Assembly: GCA_961205875.1 (NCBI GenBank)
Contig: OY540811.1
Location: 22,871,248 to 22,935,247 of the forward strand
Direction of reading: 5' to 3'
Length of the DNA: 64,000 bases
DNA from: Sialis fuliginosa
Taxonomy: Eukaryota; Arthropoda; Insecta; Megaloptera; Sialidae
Part shown: piece by piece, positions 10,427 through 24,289 of the stretch
How positions within the stretch are numbered: the stretch's first letter is position 1
How the letters are laid out: each line of letters begins with the position of its first letter
Notes under the pieces: model-generated
What the model was told of the DNA's origin: nothing
Database searches by the model: none
The model's input: the letters and a program-made list of their open reading frames with translations, nothing else
Position numbers and translations under genes: made by a program

Positions 10427-11868
10427 TATAATACGAGTAATGAACAATAGTAATATTTATGAATATGTTTAATTTTCTATACAGCGACCTTATGATATAC
10501 ATATATTATGCACCAAATGTCAATCATCATTGTAGTCATAAATATGTCAACCAATAATCATGCACCTCATCATAAATTATTATACGATTCGTGAGATGTC
10601 AGCACGTGCAAAATTGTAATATAAATATTTAAGTAAAATATATGTTAACCGTAACAAGAAACCTTGAAAAGGTATAACTATAATTAGATAATAACAGTAT
10701 AGATTCAATAACTATACAATAACGTATTTTTTTTATATTTCTTTAAGATAAAAGGACTATGATAACTGAATAGGTATTTGTGCATATCTAAATTTAAAAG
10801 ATACCCGATTAGAAGTTTTTACTTAGGTCCTCTTTAGACATGCCGAATTTCCTCATTCGGGCCTTGACCGAAAGCCCCGTCAGATACTCAACAAGAATGT
10901 AACGTTTTGTCCCAATGACTGCCTAATTGATTCGTACGATAGATGAACTAATTTCACTCGATCTAGAAGTCACCAGATTATTTCCTGGTGAATAATCAGA
11001 CTGCACCTCCTGGACCTACCTATCCAGATATACCTACTGTATTGTTCGCTGATATTGAGAGATAACTTACATCCACTTTAAGGCATGTATGTTGTTTTCA
11101 TATAGCATACCGAATTTAGATATACCCCTTATTTTCGACGTAAAGACCTGATTAGGAGTGATTGGGGCACCTAATTTAGACATACTCCATCGTTACCTCC
11201 TAAGAATCCCAGGTGACTTTTAGATACCCCCATGAAAAATTCTAGACGGGTATATATTATAGCCCATAAAAAAATTGAAACTAATGAAAATTGATAACAA
11301 CAATATTTAGTTTGAAATAACCAACGTTAGGCTGAGTGTAAGTATATTTTATTTTGAACCCTAGTACAAAATCGCCCTTATGTCATTTTCTTTCACCCAC
11401 TTCACGGACGAACTTATGAAATAAAAGTTTCTTTCAGTGTTTGCGTGCGGTGACAAATCAATACTGCAAAACGTGATGGAATATCGATACAAATGATCCA
11501 CTCACACAAACACACGAATACAGTCACACAAATATGGAGCGGGAAATGTGTTATCAATTATATTTTTCTATAGCATGCGTGTCGACAATTTTATTACAAA
11601 CCAAAGTTCTTAAACTATTGATTTCTTTCTGTTGTAAAATCGTATGAATACGTTCTATTAAATCAATCTTAAATAATAACTACTTAAATTATTTCAGACC
11701 TAATTATAGAAATTTAATAGTATTATTAGTAGGAAAAAAATTTAAGACTATTTATAATAAATGTCACAATACTCATTCATAAAATGATTGGTATCAATTT
11801 GTGTGACAATTTTATTTTATTATGGTAAAATATTTATAGAATTGTGTTTATATGTGCACAATGAAATA
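10427..11868. other. Spacer including a GC-enriched patch at 10800-11260
   Basis: The patch has a clearly less A/T-biased composition and repeats the motif TTTAGAYATRCC at about 10835, 11115 and 11180. No open frame of note crosses it. It may be an old unclassified repeat. The rest is AT-rich with nothing recognised. Confidence 0.35.
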
Positions 11869-12301
11869 CAGTAGTGGTCGTCCAGTCTTCATTGAAATTC
11901 GATTATCACAAATTTAGTAGGCTAATTTTGATTACTATAATATTTAAATCATTTCTCTATGTACCAAACAAAGACAGATATTTTGAAACTCATTTGCTAG
12001 ATAAAGAAGTACTCTTCGTTTTCAATTATTCGATTAACATTCGATTAAATTATTATGTAATCTATTTAAAATTGTATAGGAAAATTTTGTGGCAATAAAT
12101 ATTTGATATTCCGAATTTTAGTATTTAAATATGTTAAACTTGATATAAAATTAATTAATAAAATGGACGTATATTTTTGTTTTTATTTAAAATGATGTAA
12201 CTATATAAGCTCCGCCCTGGAAAAAGATAACCGATGATGTTCAGGCTTAATATTTTCAAATCTGTTGTAAGCAACGGTGATAGACGACTTCTGAAGGAGT
12301 A
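11869..12301. mobile_element. MITE family A, copy 2 (diverged)
   Basis: It shares with 1952-2346 the ordered blocks TTATCACAAAYTTAGTAGGC, TATAATATTTAAATCATTTC, CAAATAAATATTTGATATTC-like sequence, ATTCCGAATTTTAGTATTTA and AAAAAGATAACCGATGATGT. It has an extra segment of about 75 bp near 12150-12225. The terminal repeats are decayed (CAGTAGTGGTCGTCCAGTC left, GACGACTTCTGAAGG right). Both copies are non-coding. Short open frames on both strands here (plus strand from 11874, minus strand to 12407) are by-products. Confidence 0.7.
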
Positions 12302-14580
12302 TATATGTAGGTATGTATATTGTATATGCCAATATCAAATAAGTGAAAAATATTAATAATCTTATGTTCACATTACTGATTATAAAAATTAAAATATAGA
12401 AATTCAATGAATATAAAAACGGTCACACTGTTTGTGGGTTTTATTATATCTCAATTTTATACCTATTATCTTATAACTTTAATACAGTTAAAGATAAAGT
12501 TTACATTTGATTTGCATAAACATAAATATGTACCTAATAGACTTATTTAATACAATAACATAACTACATAAACGTCCAGTATTATAAAGAATTTGTTTAC
12601 AAGCAAAAGTAAAATCTAATCTTTTTTCAGGATATCAAATTTTGTTATTTTGTTTATACGGATTTGGATTATATAAAAACCAAATTTATAATAACAATTA
12701 CAGACAATATAACATAAATGGCTATTGCATTGTAAATGCCTCGGTTTTTACTAATATCTCGCAAAAGTCAAATTAAAATAACATTATTATTACACTGAAG
12801 CACTTTCAACAAAAGTATTTGTTATACTCAACAACGATAAATGTGAATATTTAAGTATGATAAATGCACAAAACATTCCACTATCAATCATATCAATTAG
12901 TCAATCACACGTACGAATAATATTAAATGAGAGAAGAGTATAAAAAATATATGTCTACATTGTCGGATCCTTATCACAAATATTGGGTGGGTTATTCGTC
13001 AAAAATGGGCGTGGCGGTCTAGGTGTGAAGCATGCTTGAAATTACTTCGGCGGGCAATTAAAATGATGAATGATGATTTGGTGACAGGTCGATGATGTAG
13101 AGAAATCGACATCCAGTGGCGTGCGTGCCGCGGCCGCTTACTACGTATTTTGTCATCAGAAAAACTTCATTAATTTTAATGTCATTTGAATCGATCACAT
13201 GTACTGATAATGAACTAATTTTAGGAAATAAATACTTAGTGTCTATGTATTTGTATGTACATAATTAAATCTCGTTCGCATGTAATTAAAATGGTTTATT
13301 ATTTACCGTTATTATATACTTACATATCATTTGAGCGGCATTTAAAAGGAGATAATAATGTTTCTATTCAAAGTACATAGTACAAACAATAACTTTTTAA
13401 ATTTAATTGCTGTATATACACACTCCAACCAGTATATTAATAAAATATGAATGCCTACAAACTCAATTATTAATTTTTATTTCTATTAATTAGGGACAAG
13501 AAGCAAACCGAAACAAAAATCAAAATGAACTACAATATATCAGATCAGAATCGCTAAGCGTGATTAGAAAAAAAACATCTTTTATAACTGTAAATATTAC
13601 AGTTGATTATTTATTTTAGCTAATCTGCATATCGAGTCTATCAACGAATAAATTAATTCTCCACAAAAATCAATACTATCCACACACATAATGAATTGAT
13701 GTTAATACTGGTAAATGGTATTAGTTTTCAACACCCCCTAAAACACTATACTGAAACAATTACAAGTACAATATTTCCTTAATAGAATAATAAATTAAAG
13801 TAAAGTAAAATATGAACGTACTCCTAATAGACATTAACACAGACCAATGTTGTTAGTCTCTTTGGCGAAATTATACCCTCAGGTATTGGAACTCGTTCAA
13901 AGTATTCGTTGTAATACAACATTGAAGTAAACTGTTCGTGATACTTGTATAGCTGTTAAATGTACTATGTAATTTGAACTAATAGTCATTCAAATGAGAA
14001 AGTCAAGCATGTAATCATAGGCACAGCAGATAAGTGTATTTCAATGTGATATTGAACAGTGAAAACGTTATATAAAAATGTACACAGATACGGTGCCAAC
14101 TTTCTGATAGATTATATTAAGATGTTAAACATTTCCTAGTGTCTAGACTTATAGACATCGCACATTAAAATTACACTTCAATACGATTATTCGTGTTAGC
14201 CACGGGTTGTAAATTATGTTATAAACGAATGACTTATCACACATTAAATTGGACATTTTCCAAACTCACTGGCATCAAAGACGTGACTAAAATTAAGAAA
14301 AATATAATCTGTACTAGATCATCATGTCAGTAAAACTACGACAATTTTGATAATCCAAACCGAACTTATAGAATATAAATATAAAAACATCTGCCAAGTA
14401 AATACACGGTACTTCCTCCTGCTAAATTCACCAAAGGTAGTTAATTATTGAACAATTTAAATAAAAACCGATAAAGTGTACAGATAAATTGTCTGACTGG
14501 CTAACTTTAAAAAAACAAAACACGATTTTTAAAGCAAATTAAGATAAATCTTCGTAAGGTAATATTTTATAACAAACGTT
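12302..14580. other. AT-rich DNA with one GC-rich patch near 12960-13150
   Basis: The patch includes GGGCGTGGCGGTCTAGG and a CCGCGGCCGC run near 13127. No frame, TIR or RNA fold was recognised. A perfect short palindrome AACTGTAAATATTACAGTT lies near 13588. Nothing else is recognised. Confidence 0.4.
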
Positions 14581-14870
14581 GTAGATCTATATTGAATGCT
14601 CTACAAAAAAGATTCTATAAAATTTTCACGTAACATGTGTCGTTCTTGAGATATCTTGAAAAAAATATATTTTGGTATGTCACCCCTCTCCCTTACGCAC
14701 AATTTTGACGATTTTGAAATGGAACCGTCCTTAAGCCAGACCCAACCATTCAACCAAGTTTCATTAATATCGGTTCAGTGGTTCATGAGTTATGTGTGTG
14801 ACAAGGATTCAGGAGACAGACACACACACAGGCAGACAGACAGACACGAAACGAAAAGTATTTGTCTTAA
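14581..14870 (+). repeat. Insect dispersed repeat tail with CAGACAGACAGAC end
   Basis: Phrases such as ACCAAGTTTCATTAATATCG, GGTTCAGTGGTTCATGAG and CACACAGGCAGACAGACAGA are the same type of 3' module as at 7950, with different sequence. The plus-strand open frame 14656-14925 runs through it and is not considered a gene. Confidence 0.5.
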
Positions 14871-17590
14871 CCTGAAACGGAAAGATCAATTTAACATTTT
14901 GAACTTCTTTTTTGTCTTATTCTAAAACGATCACAAAGCTTCTCGTATCTTCGATATTGCGAGGAAACAAAATATATTTAATATATTCAAATAATATATT
15001 TAAATATTTCAAAAAACGAAAAAAATGTGTACAGTTCAATTTTTTAAATGTGCTGCAAATAAAACTTTGTTGTGACGGTCAAAGTAAATTAATGTATGTT
15101 TATTTATTAATATAAGCATATGTAGAATAGATGTAAAATAATTAGTATAATTATATTAAATATTACAGTTAGGTATTTATAAATAAAAACCAATAAAGCA
15201 CTGTAGAATAAATTATCATACACACATACATCATATCGTATGTCATCCAAACGATTCAACACAGAACGCCGATATTGCCGCGGACCGTGCACAAAATATT
15301 AATTATTCAATATGAATTTTCACAAAAGCGACGCAACGACGACAGATGAGCGGACACACGGGCATGAGGGGGAAGGGGGGGGGGGGTGTCTCTCTCTGAC
15401 GACAACGCGCGCGACGACACACGAAGACAAGGTGATCGCGGTGCTATGATTAAATATCCGTAATTCATTAAGTGCTTGGTAAAAAGAATTACCATCCGTT
15501 GTCATGTTCCGCTTGAAGTTAATCGATGCGCGGGCGGTCAATTCGTCTTAATTATTATGTACCTGACGATTTACGATTTTAATAAACTGCAAAAATGTAA
15601 TTTCTCAAGAAACCGATTTGAAATTTTTGAAGTGAATCTATATTTATTTATTTTAACGAATTTTTAGATTCATTAAAAAACAATATACAATTTATTCTTG
15701 ATTATAATTCTGAATCATTTGTTACCCATCAAACGTAGCTTTTTCGAAAATTAAACTTCGTTAGAAAAGTATATTTTTATTTATATATCAACGTGCTTCT
15801 TTTCCATATACTGGCTATACTACTAAAATGACAATTTTCAAAATTTAGTATTTTCATAACGACGTGGTAAAAGTTACAAAAAAAATTCAATAATATTAAT
15901 CTATCATATGGATTGGATATGGATTTGGTTCATAGAACAACCTCCTTAAATATATAAATTTAAAACATTAATAACAATACGGTTTTTAAATTTGCTTACA
16001 TTGTTTTTCATAAATTTAACTTTCCGGGTACAATATTTTACACAAATTGTGTATGTTGCTGGAAGTATTTATTTATCCCAACATACTGAACAAATACTGT
16101 CAAATAAATTTAGAGCAAACAGAGTCAAAATGTGTTTGCAGTCGCGAACAAAGATGCAAATTAACAACATTCTACAGAAGTAAATAATACACATTTCTGT
16201 GCAGTAGATTTTTGCATGATAAATAAACAAAAGCATACAAAATAATCATTTGACAAAACTGCATAGTTATTCATTTATATATTAACTTATAAAATTATAA
16301 ATACATAAAATCTCATTGTTATAATAATTTCAATACAATTGGAAATTGTTTACAACGCGATTAAAATACCAATTCAAATTATGAGCAGGCAAACATTTTT
16401 TATATATAATGTGTTTATAATATTATTTATTATTTGGTTTCCAGAATTCAATAATGGATAAATATATTGAAAATATATATTTGTACAAACAAATATAACA
16501 CCTAAACATACATTAAAATATAATACTACTTATTGAAGTATAACTCCCATTGTGGATTTGACAATGTAACAATTGACCTTTAAAGCTACAATACTATTAA
16601 TTTACAAAGCAAATAAATGTTACCTATGTAAACTCTAAATTATTTTCAAAATCAGAAAGCAAACTAAAAATACTGACAATAAAGAATTACACTTGATATT
16701 CTCGTTCAAATGTGTTATTTATTTTGGATTTTATTAGGAGATAACTTTTTCTGGTATATGCTGATTGCTTTAGTTAAAATAAGCAGAGGGTAAGGTGAAG
16801 AAGTAAAAACTTAGTACTTTCTATGAATTTAAAAACTTAACCTAACGTATCTCTCAGACCATGTTTAGAAAGTTGCTCATATTACTCTCACAAACGCTTC
16901 AAATCGACTAAGCCTCAGGAAGGATAAAGAGGAAGGTACTCGAGACAGATTTTGTCTGAAGATCCTAGGAAAAGGTAGAAAATAAGGGTCGCCTGTAACT
17001 ACCTGTTTACGTGTCTCGCAGGCACCCATTGAAACAAAGGGGTGAAAAGTTGGCACCTAAGAAGCTCAAATAAAAAAAATTATTAAATTCAACATTATTC
17101 CTCATGACAAAAATTAAATAACAGAAACTGAACCCATACAATTTTTTTTTTAAATTTAGTAATCAGAGAAAAAACAATCAATATTACATGTCTCCTTTAA
17201 AACATTCATTCTTCCGCGTTTATTTTTTATTCTGATTTTTAATGGTAGAGTAGATCTACATAAATCAGTAACCATTGTAAATATATTCATGAAATTTCCG
17301 CCCATTTCCACAACTGGTGAATATTTTATTTCATTTCACCAAATTCTATATTTCATGTTTATTATCCTATTCGCTTTTATTGTTTATAGATCGGATAAAA
17401 ACATTTCTACATTGAATAAAATCAAACTTTTTTTATTCTTAACGAATGAAATGGTAAAAAAAAAAGAATTTAATCTTCATAAAAATGAACGCATTTATTA
17501 ATCAAATATCATATTTTTGAAATCAGTTTTAAAATTAAATAATTTAATTAACAAAAAACATAAGTATATAATATTCAATAACTTATAATA
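14871..17590. other. Spacer with a GC-rich island at 15230-15450
   Basis: The island holds CCGCGGACCGTGCAC, a run of about 12 G near 15375, and CGCGCGCGACGACACACG. Several overlapping short frames cross it in low-complexity DNA and are discounted. A second mildly GC-rich stretch at 16855-17060 (CTCGCAGGCACCC...) is unexplained. The rest is AT-rich with no feature. Confidence 0.4.
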
Positions 17591-17599
17591 GGGTTTACC

Positions 17600-18290
17600 A
17601 ATGTGTGGTATGCGTATCTTAAGGCTCCTGCAGGGGGTTTTAAAGAAAATCGAAAAAAAAATTGTATACCAAGACGTGTGGGGTGTCGGAATGTAGATCT
17701 CAATCAGTAGAATTTGACTCTATTTTTGTATTGTATTTTATTTTGCCCCCCCCCCCCCCCCTTAACTCGATAATTACTAGTTAAAAAAATCTGAAAAAAA
17801 TTTGGTAACGATCCTTTGTTGGGACTACCAACGGCAAATACTAAATTTTGGAATAATAGGGAGGGATGTCATAGACATTTTTTTATATCTAGGCATGTGG
17901 GTTGTCAAAATGTAGATCTCAATTAGTAGAAAATAGACATATTTTTTATTTTTTTCTAACTCAAAAATGGCGTCAATAGAGGGCTAAAAGCTGTATTTAA
18001 TTTTATCCACCCCCGCTTCTAGGTCGGTAGCTACTGGCTCAAAAAAAACTGAAAAAAATTTGGTAACGAGGCTTTGGTTAGACTACGAAATAAATACTAA
18101 AGTCAATAATATCATTTCAAATGGAGAAAAATTGAGGGACATCATAGATTTTTTTTTCATATTTAGGAATGTGGGGTATCAAAATGTAGATCTCAATCAG
18201 TAGAATACGAACCTTTTTTAGTTCAAAAATGCACCTGTGGCTCTAAACAGTCCACGTAGTACGTACTTCGGAACCCTTATGGCATACACC
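17600..18290 (-). mobile_element. Tandem-subunit element ending GGGTTCCGAAGTACG, copy 1
   Basis: Read on the minus strand it starts GCCATAAGGGTTCCGAAGTA near 18285. It contains about 2.5 subunits of roughly 215-280 bp, each with a TGTAGATCTCAATCAGTAGA-type block (about 17690, 17905 and 18185) and AAAAAATTTGGTAACGA. A poly-C run of about 16 lies at 17746-17761. It matches the element at 56575-57533 in opposite orientation, but its far GGAACCCTAA end is missing here. The family type is uncertain. Such GGGTTCCG-ended repeats are common in insect genomes. Confidence 0.65.
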
Positions 18291-19646
18291 CGTGTATGTC
18301 CTGACCGAATTATTTTTAATTTCGTTAGACGCATTTAATTTTTTTACATGAAAAATAGCTTTAAAATTGCGATTTGTAATGCATTTTTTTTTTCAAAAAT
18401 CCTCTCTCCCCCAAAGGGAACACTCGGAGGTATGCCAGTAACACTTAACTCTCAAAAAGGGTACATGAGGATTTTAACTTCGGTAAACCCTGATACCATG
18501 AGAGCACGAAACTTTCTCATACGTAATACTATGAGTGTATATTGTACATGTACAGTATATGTTTATCTACTATTATAAGACAAATATTTGTGCCTAACTA
18601 ATAAAAGATATATAATTACATACAATTATATGTATGTTATAGTTTATAATACTTTTCATAATAAAATTAAAAATGTCTGTATCATATCTTTAAAATAAAA
18701 TAAAACTATTAATATATATTATTCTCATTTAACTAAAAAAATGTCATAACATTTGACTATATAATCATACTTTTTATAATATACAATCGTATAATACACC
18801 CATAATTACACTTGTGTCTAACAAGCAAAAGAAATACTGAACAAAATAAACCATAAAATCGTCACCGTGAATACAACATATTTATATAATTTGACAAACA
18901 ATTGTTGCCCGTTAACAATGACAGTAGCACAGTGGGTGGTTTTTGTAACCGCAGCCGATTGAAAACCATCACCATTATTGTACTCGCGTTAGCTAGTATT
19001 TGTATGTATGTGTGGGTACCTATATAGAGTGATTAGAAAATTTGTTAACTTAATTTTTTAATTTAATAACGACGTTTGTGTATTTAAAATTGTATAAGGA
19101 ATAAAAAATAAACTTAACACTTTTAATATTTCTTTTATAAAAAAAGAAAATACTTTTTTCTCAAATCAGCTCTACAATTTTCGGAACTAAATATATATAT
19201 ATTTTGGCTTTACTATAACTAGATACGGCCAGTAATAATCAAATATACACATCGTACTGTTCCCCTAACGTGGATTACATACAGGAATGGAAAATGCCTG
19301 AGGTAATCAGGGCAGGTGATCTTTCGCTTCACAGTTTTCCAGAATCACACAATGGGAATTTATTCTATACAGACTATAGAAGGGAAGGATAAACAAACTT
19401 CATATTTTGTAGTTCATTTGATTTTAAAACAACCCATTTAGCAATATAACTTTTCAGATTATATTCACATGAAAGTGTAATATTGAATATTCTATAAAAT
19501 TAATTATTTATATGGAAACTTATTTAACAATTCTAATATCCAAAGTGTCTTTTATAAAGTTATTTAGTTCTTCATTTTATGTTTATCTATTATAATTTCG
19601 TTATTGAATTTAAATTGAAACTAAGATAATTAATAATAATTACAGG
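18291..19646. other. AT-rich DNA, nothing firm
   Basis: A short plus-strand open frame (18348-18578) abuts the tandem-subunit element and is not supported. No other structure is seen. Confidence 0.4.
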
Positions 19647-19916
19647 CAGGATCAGGGATTCAGATAGTCTGTGAAAAATTCATATTGCCGCCTTTTTTTC
19701 CATACTTTTGCGTCCCTGCTATTTTTTTGGTTGTCATTACGATTTTGCCGCCCCTTAAATTTACTTTTGCGTTTTCTTTAGTTTTTTTTTTACTCCTCAT
19801 ATCACTCTTTACTTAACCCTGATAATGCTATTCTCACGCATTTTATTCAAACATCACGTTCGGTGGTTGGCGCCTGCATAAAAATCACGCATCGTACTCG
19901 CCTTCCTCCGGCCCTG
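19647..19916. mobile_element. hAT-like non-autonomous element (270 bp) with 8-bp TSD
   Basis: The flanks ATTACAGG (19639-19646) and ATTACGGG (19917-19924) form an 8-bp TSD with one difference, the hAT hallmark. The ends are CAGGATCAGGGATTC and CTTCCTCCGGCCCTG, a loose inverted pair of the CAGGGCCGG type. The interior has ATTGCCGCC repeated (TTTTGCCGCCCC). No transposase is present. Confidence 0.65.
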
Positions 19917-19924
19917 ATTACGGG

Positions 19925-22470
19925 AATAGGTATTATATTCGGGTCCTTGTACATAAATTTTTCAATAAAAAAAAATATTTTTATTTTATTTTTTCGTAAA
20001 AATTAAAAAAATTTGGCGTAAAAAAATCGGAAAACAAACATCAGAAAAAATGCCATAAATAAAAGACTAAAACATAGAAACCCCAAATTTTTTTTCTATC
20101 TCAAAAATGACACCAGAAAGGAGTCAAAACAGTCATTACATATACCTTCCCTCTTGCCCATCTCGGTAAATAGGTACTGCCTCAAAAAATATAAAACATC
20201 GGTGTGGACTCGATTGTTTCTAGTTCTCTCAAATTAATCCATCAGCGCATTAATTCGAGAAGAATTAATCGTGCATTACAAAAACAAATCAGCGTAGGTA
20301 GGTACTTGTAGTAATTAAACTTGTTGATCACATCTACCAAGAAAGCTCATGTGTATGTGTATGTGTGTACGTACATCAACTGGCCAGCAAATTTGCATTC
20401 TCTCGGAAATAACACAGCCGTCAGTTTGGCTGTTGTTCAACGATGAATGGGGAAAACACGCAATACAGGCGGTTATTGTCAGTGGCAGTATTCGACACCG
20501 CCCAGTGGCAACGCAACAATAGTACCATAAACAATACAGGTGTCTTCGACATCAGATTCGATTTTTTTTAATGTCAATAAACTTCAATCCCTATTCAACA
20601 GTGCAATACACAATATTATACAATTGTACAGATCCGACTCTAATATTTCAGTTATTTGCCGGGTGGGTAATTTTTTATTGTTATTAAATTATTAAATTTT
20701 ATTTAAAGAAATATAATACCTATTGATATGTTACGCGATGGTAGCGATGCGTTCAGTGGTAAAAATCGAAACTAACGCAATCTGGTCAACTGTCATCGAA
20801 CACAACTTAACCGGTATTTAGAAAACAATAAAATGAGTAATTATATACGATTAATAATTAGAGTATTTAGTTTCTTTTATAAATAAAATAAGTATAACTA
20901 ATAAAAAAAATATGAAAAATACCTCGGAAAAGGCTGGAGCAAGGTTTTCTTTAAAAAAATCTATCAATCAAATGTACTGTTGCGTATAAGTTAGGTTATT
21001 TTTTATTTTATGAAATTAAAATCATAATTGCAAAACGCTTAGTTCTTGATAATTGATATAATTAATTCTTTAAATAAACATAAAAATATTATTTATGCAT
21101 AATACATAAATAGATACTTTTCCAATAAATAAATTAATGAACAATAATATTGATTTAAGAGTTTAAAGTGCTTACAACAGTTGAAGAAATCAAAAACTAA
21201 AGCTGAATAATAAAAAAGGAACTTGTGATACAAAAATAGCGAATTATCTAAGTAAACACGTTTTTCAAACTAATAACTGACAGCTGACCCGGTAGGAATA
21301 GTAAATTTTGTCACCACATGGTGTACGATCCAAGACTCATATCAATTCCGGAATTATAAATCATGGAAACTTCGAGATAGTCTGAATATGTCTATCATTC
21401 CTTTCTTTCCTACTTTCATTTAATCTTTAAAAATGTTTATAATTGAGACAAATTGTGAATACCCAAATAACTATAAAATACTGTCTCTAAAATTTTAATA
21501 ATAATTGAAGAATGTATGATTTTCCTATGTTATAATAGTTATTCATATAACATTATTACTATTATGTGGTTTGAATAAAGAATTTCAAATTTTTGACATA
21601 CGAAAAATTCTTTTTTCTTAGGTTATATATATGACAATGAGACAAAAACTATTATTTTTATGCAATAATTAAGAAATCTAGGAAAGTGTACATACCATTC
21701 AAAAATGAAATTAAAAAGGACTTTTTAGAAAGCACTGATACTAACATGAATGGTGATACAAATAACACGTGCATTCCACCGTGCATTTGACAATTTTAAT
21801 TGTTTCCAACATTTTTTGTAATTACACGAAATTAAAAATTCCACAATTGCACAAACGATGAAAAACACATTTCGCTAATCAATATTAATTATAATTTTCA
21901 ATATATACATAATATCTACCATTGGCTGTTATAGTGTACTCACGCCGCGTATAAAATGTTGTTGTTTCAGTAAAAAGTTTGTAATGAATTTTCCTCACTG
22001 ACATATACCGCAGTAATTACGTATTTTTAAATTTATATATTATGTTTACATAGCAATATATTTACTTTTTACTTAAATATTAATTTTACGGTAGTCGCGT
22101 AAAGATGAGAAAATATTATCTTATTTTAGTAATCTTTTATAATAGCTGTTTTAAATATTCATGATATATTTATGTCCAATGAACATATTATGTTATAGAC
22201 AATTCAAAATATGGCTAAAGAGACGATATTAACATTTATTAATAATTCACGTCAAGAGTCTTGCTAAGAGCCTCAGTTTTAAAATTAATACAAAATATAT
22301 ATTATATGTTTTTTTATTAATTGATATAATTAGAGTAAAATATACAAGATTCGTTGTATTTCAAAATAAATTAAAAAGACCGAGACGAGATAGATTTTCT
22401 TGGCCTTTGTTTCTTCTCGTGTGTATGTAAATAAATAAATTGAATAAATATATTTAATATTATCTGTTTG
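19925..22470. other. AT-rich DNA, nothing firm
   Basis: A mildly GC-rich stretch at 20380-20560 has no frame or splice pair worth calling. The remainder is AT-rich. A GTAAGC donor with a T-rich acceptor on the minus strand near 21170-21200 would give only a 27-bp exon and is not called. Confidence 0.4.
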
Positions 22471-22478
22471 ATTTAGTA

Positions 22479-23724
22479 CAGGGCTGGCCAAACTGCGGCC
22501 CGCCGTGCCCTTTTGTGTGGCCCGCGGCCACATTTGAACAAATTATATTTAATATTGTTTTCTTTAAAATAACATTTAAAATATTGTTTTATTTATGTAT
22601 TATAGCTTAACTAAAAGTTTTAGTTGTTAAAAATTTTCGTTATAATTGCCATATTTTTCATAATTTATTATGTTTTGTGTGCATTGGCATTGAATTTAGG
22701 GTATATGGGGGTGCGGGTCTTGAATTTTTCGGGTCACGATTGTGATCCAACTTGAGCGTATAAGCTATTTTCTTTTTTTGATATTCGCGCATTTTAATGT
22801 TAATATACATGTGATTTAAATGAAAAATTATATAAAATATAATGAAAATTATTATTTATAAAGTAAGTTATGATGTTCCTTCTAATTTTCTTATCTTAGA
22901 ATTGATTTTTCTATAGAAAGTTGAAATTTACAGCGTGGAATATGACTAAAAAATTTGAATTTTAGATTTCGTTAAATGTACGTTTTTTGGTATAGAATAT
23001 GAGGTAAAAAGTTGAAATTTTCAAACCGCAAATCTGTATCGTTTTCGAGATATGGCCTCAAAGTTTCAGTTTTTTCAACATTTTAGGGATAGCTGTAACT
23101 TTTGAACGCGTCACGGAATTTATTTGAGTTGACGAATTTGAAATCAGAGTGTCAAAATCTATGTAATGACATGTATAACACTTCAAAATCAGACAAAAAA
23201 ATTTGAATTTTTTCGATTTTACGCGAAATTTTTTTGTCGAGTTTTGAAGAATTTTACATGTCATTATATAGATTTTGACACTCTGATTTCAAATTCGTCA
23301 ACTAAAATCAATTTCAACCACGCGTTCAAAAGTTATGAGATACAGACCTGCGGTTTGAAAATTTCAACTTTTCACATTATTTTCTATATGAAAAACATAC
23401 TTTTAACGAAATCTAAAACTTAAAATTTTTTAGTCAATTTTTATGATTTTAATTTCACTTTTCATAGAAATTTCATAGAAAAATGTCAACTTTTCTTAGA
23501 AATATCATCTCGAATACATACAAAAGTTAATTTATAACATGATATATTTAATTTTTTCACGAGCGTGATCGGACGTGAGAAAAAAATACAATTCGTGAGC
23601 AAAAATTACTCACACGCCCAACTTAATCCAAAATAAAATTATTTGTTATTTTATTATGTGCGGCCCTCGAATAATTTTAGGTTGTCTATGCGGCTCGTGG
23701 AACAATTTGGGTTGTCCAGGCCTG
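22479..23724. mobile_element. hAT-like non-autonomous element (1246 bp), perfect 8-bp TSD
   Basis: ATTTAGTA flanks both ends (22471-22478 and 23725-23732) and has the central TA seen in Buster-type hAT targets. The termini CAGGGCTGGCCAAACTGC and TTGTCCAGGCCTG are inverted. Subterminal GCGGCCC motifs occur near both ends. The core (about 22915-23515) is a large palindrome centred near 23215 whose left arm carries an extra segment of about 50 bp. Two mirrored open frames (58-58.26 kb is not involved; they are at 23058-23264 minus and 23166-23423 plus) arise purely from the palindrome and share the peptide HYIDFDTLISNSST. No transposase is encoded. Confidence 0.85.
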
Positions 23725-24289
23725 ATTTAGTAGAAAACAGAATGGAGATTATGTCATACATTTTATCCGATATTATTAATAATACCATTAAAGTTACAAA
23801 AGTTGCGTGTTTTTGATTCGCGTAGATATAAATATATGTTTATATTTATCAGCTACAGATCTAAATAAAAGAACGATACAGCAATAATCATGTAAAATAA
23901 TACGCTACTCAATATTTGAATTTTCAATATTATATGTACGCTATAAACAAGTACTTATTCGAGTATTGTTTTCCAATAATAAAACGATAAACTATATGTA
24001 GACGATTAATAAACTTTAATGAAATAAAATTTTCACGGAAACTTTATTTCGAATAGTATGTTATTTAAAATTTAAACTATCATATCATTTAGAAAACTAA
24101 CTAAATTAACAATGTGAGTATACCGTCAACTGTGTGATTAGTATATTAAAATTTATATATAGGTCTATTTTATAAATATGGAGTATTATTTGACCTCGCA
24201 TCTATTTCAGTACCTCATGTAATTATTGATTATATCATAAAAATCCAAATAAAAAATATTTCTATTTTTTAATTTGAAGAGGAAGATTT

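Noticed and set aside
15320-15541. Overlapping open frames around the poly-G at 15375
   Set aside because: They are driven by low-complexity CGACGACG/poly-G sequence, which yields Arg/Pro-rich peptides in several frames at once.
21170-21205. 27-bp minus-strand microexon with GTAAGC donor
   Set aside because: Two frames have stops, the peptide is uninformative, and the chance expectation is high.
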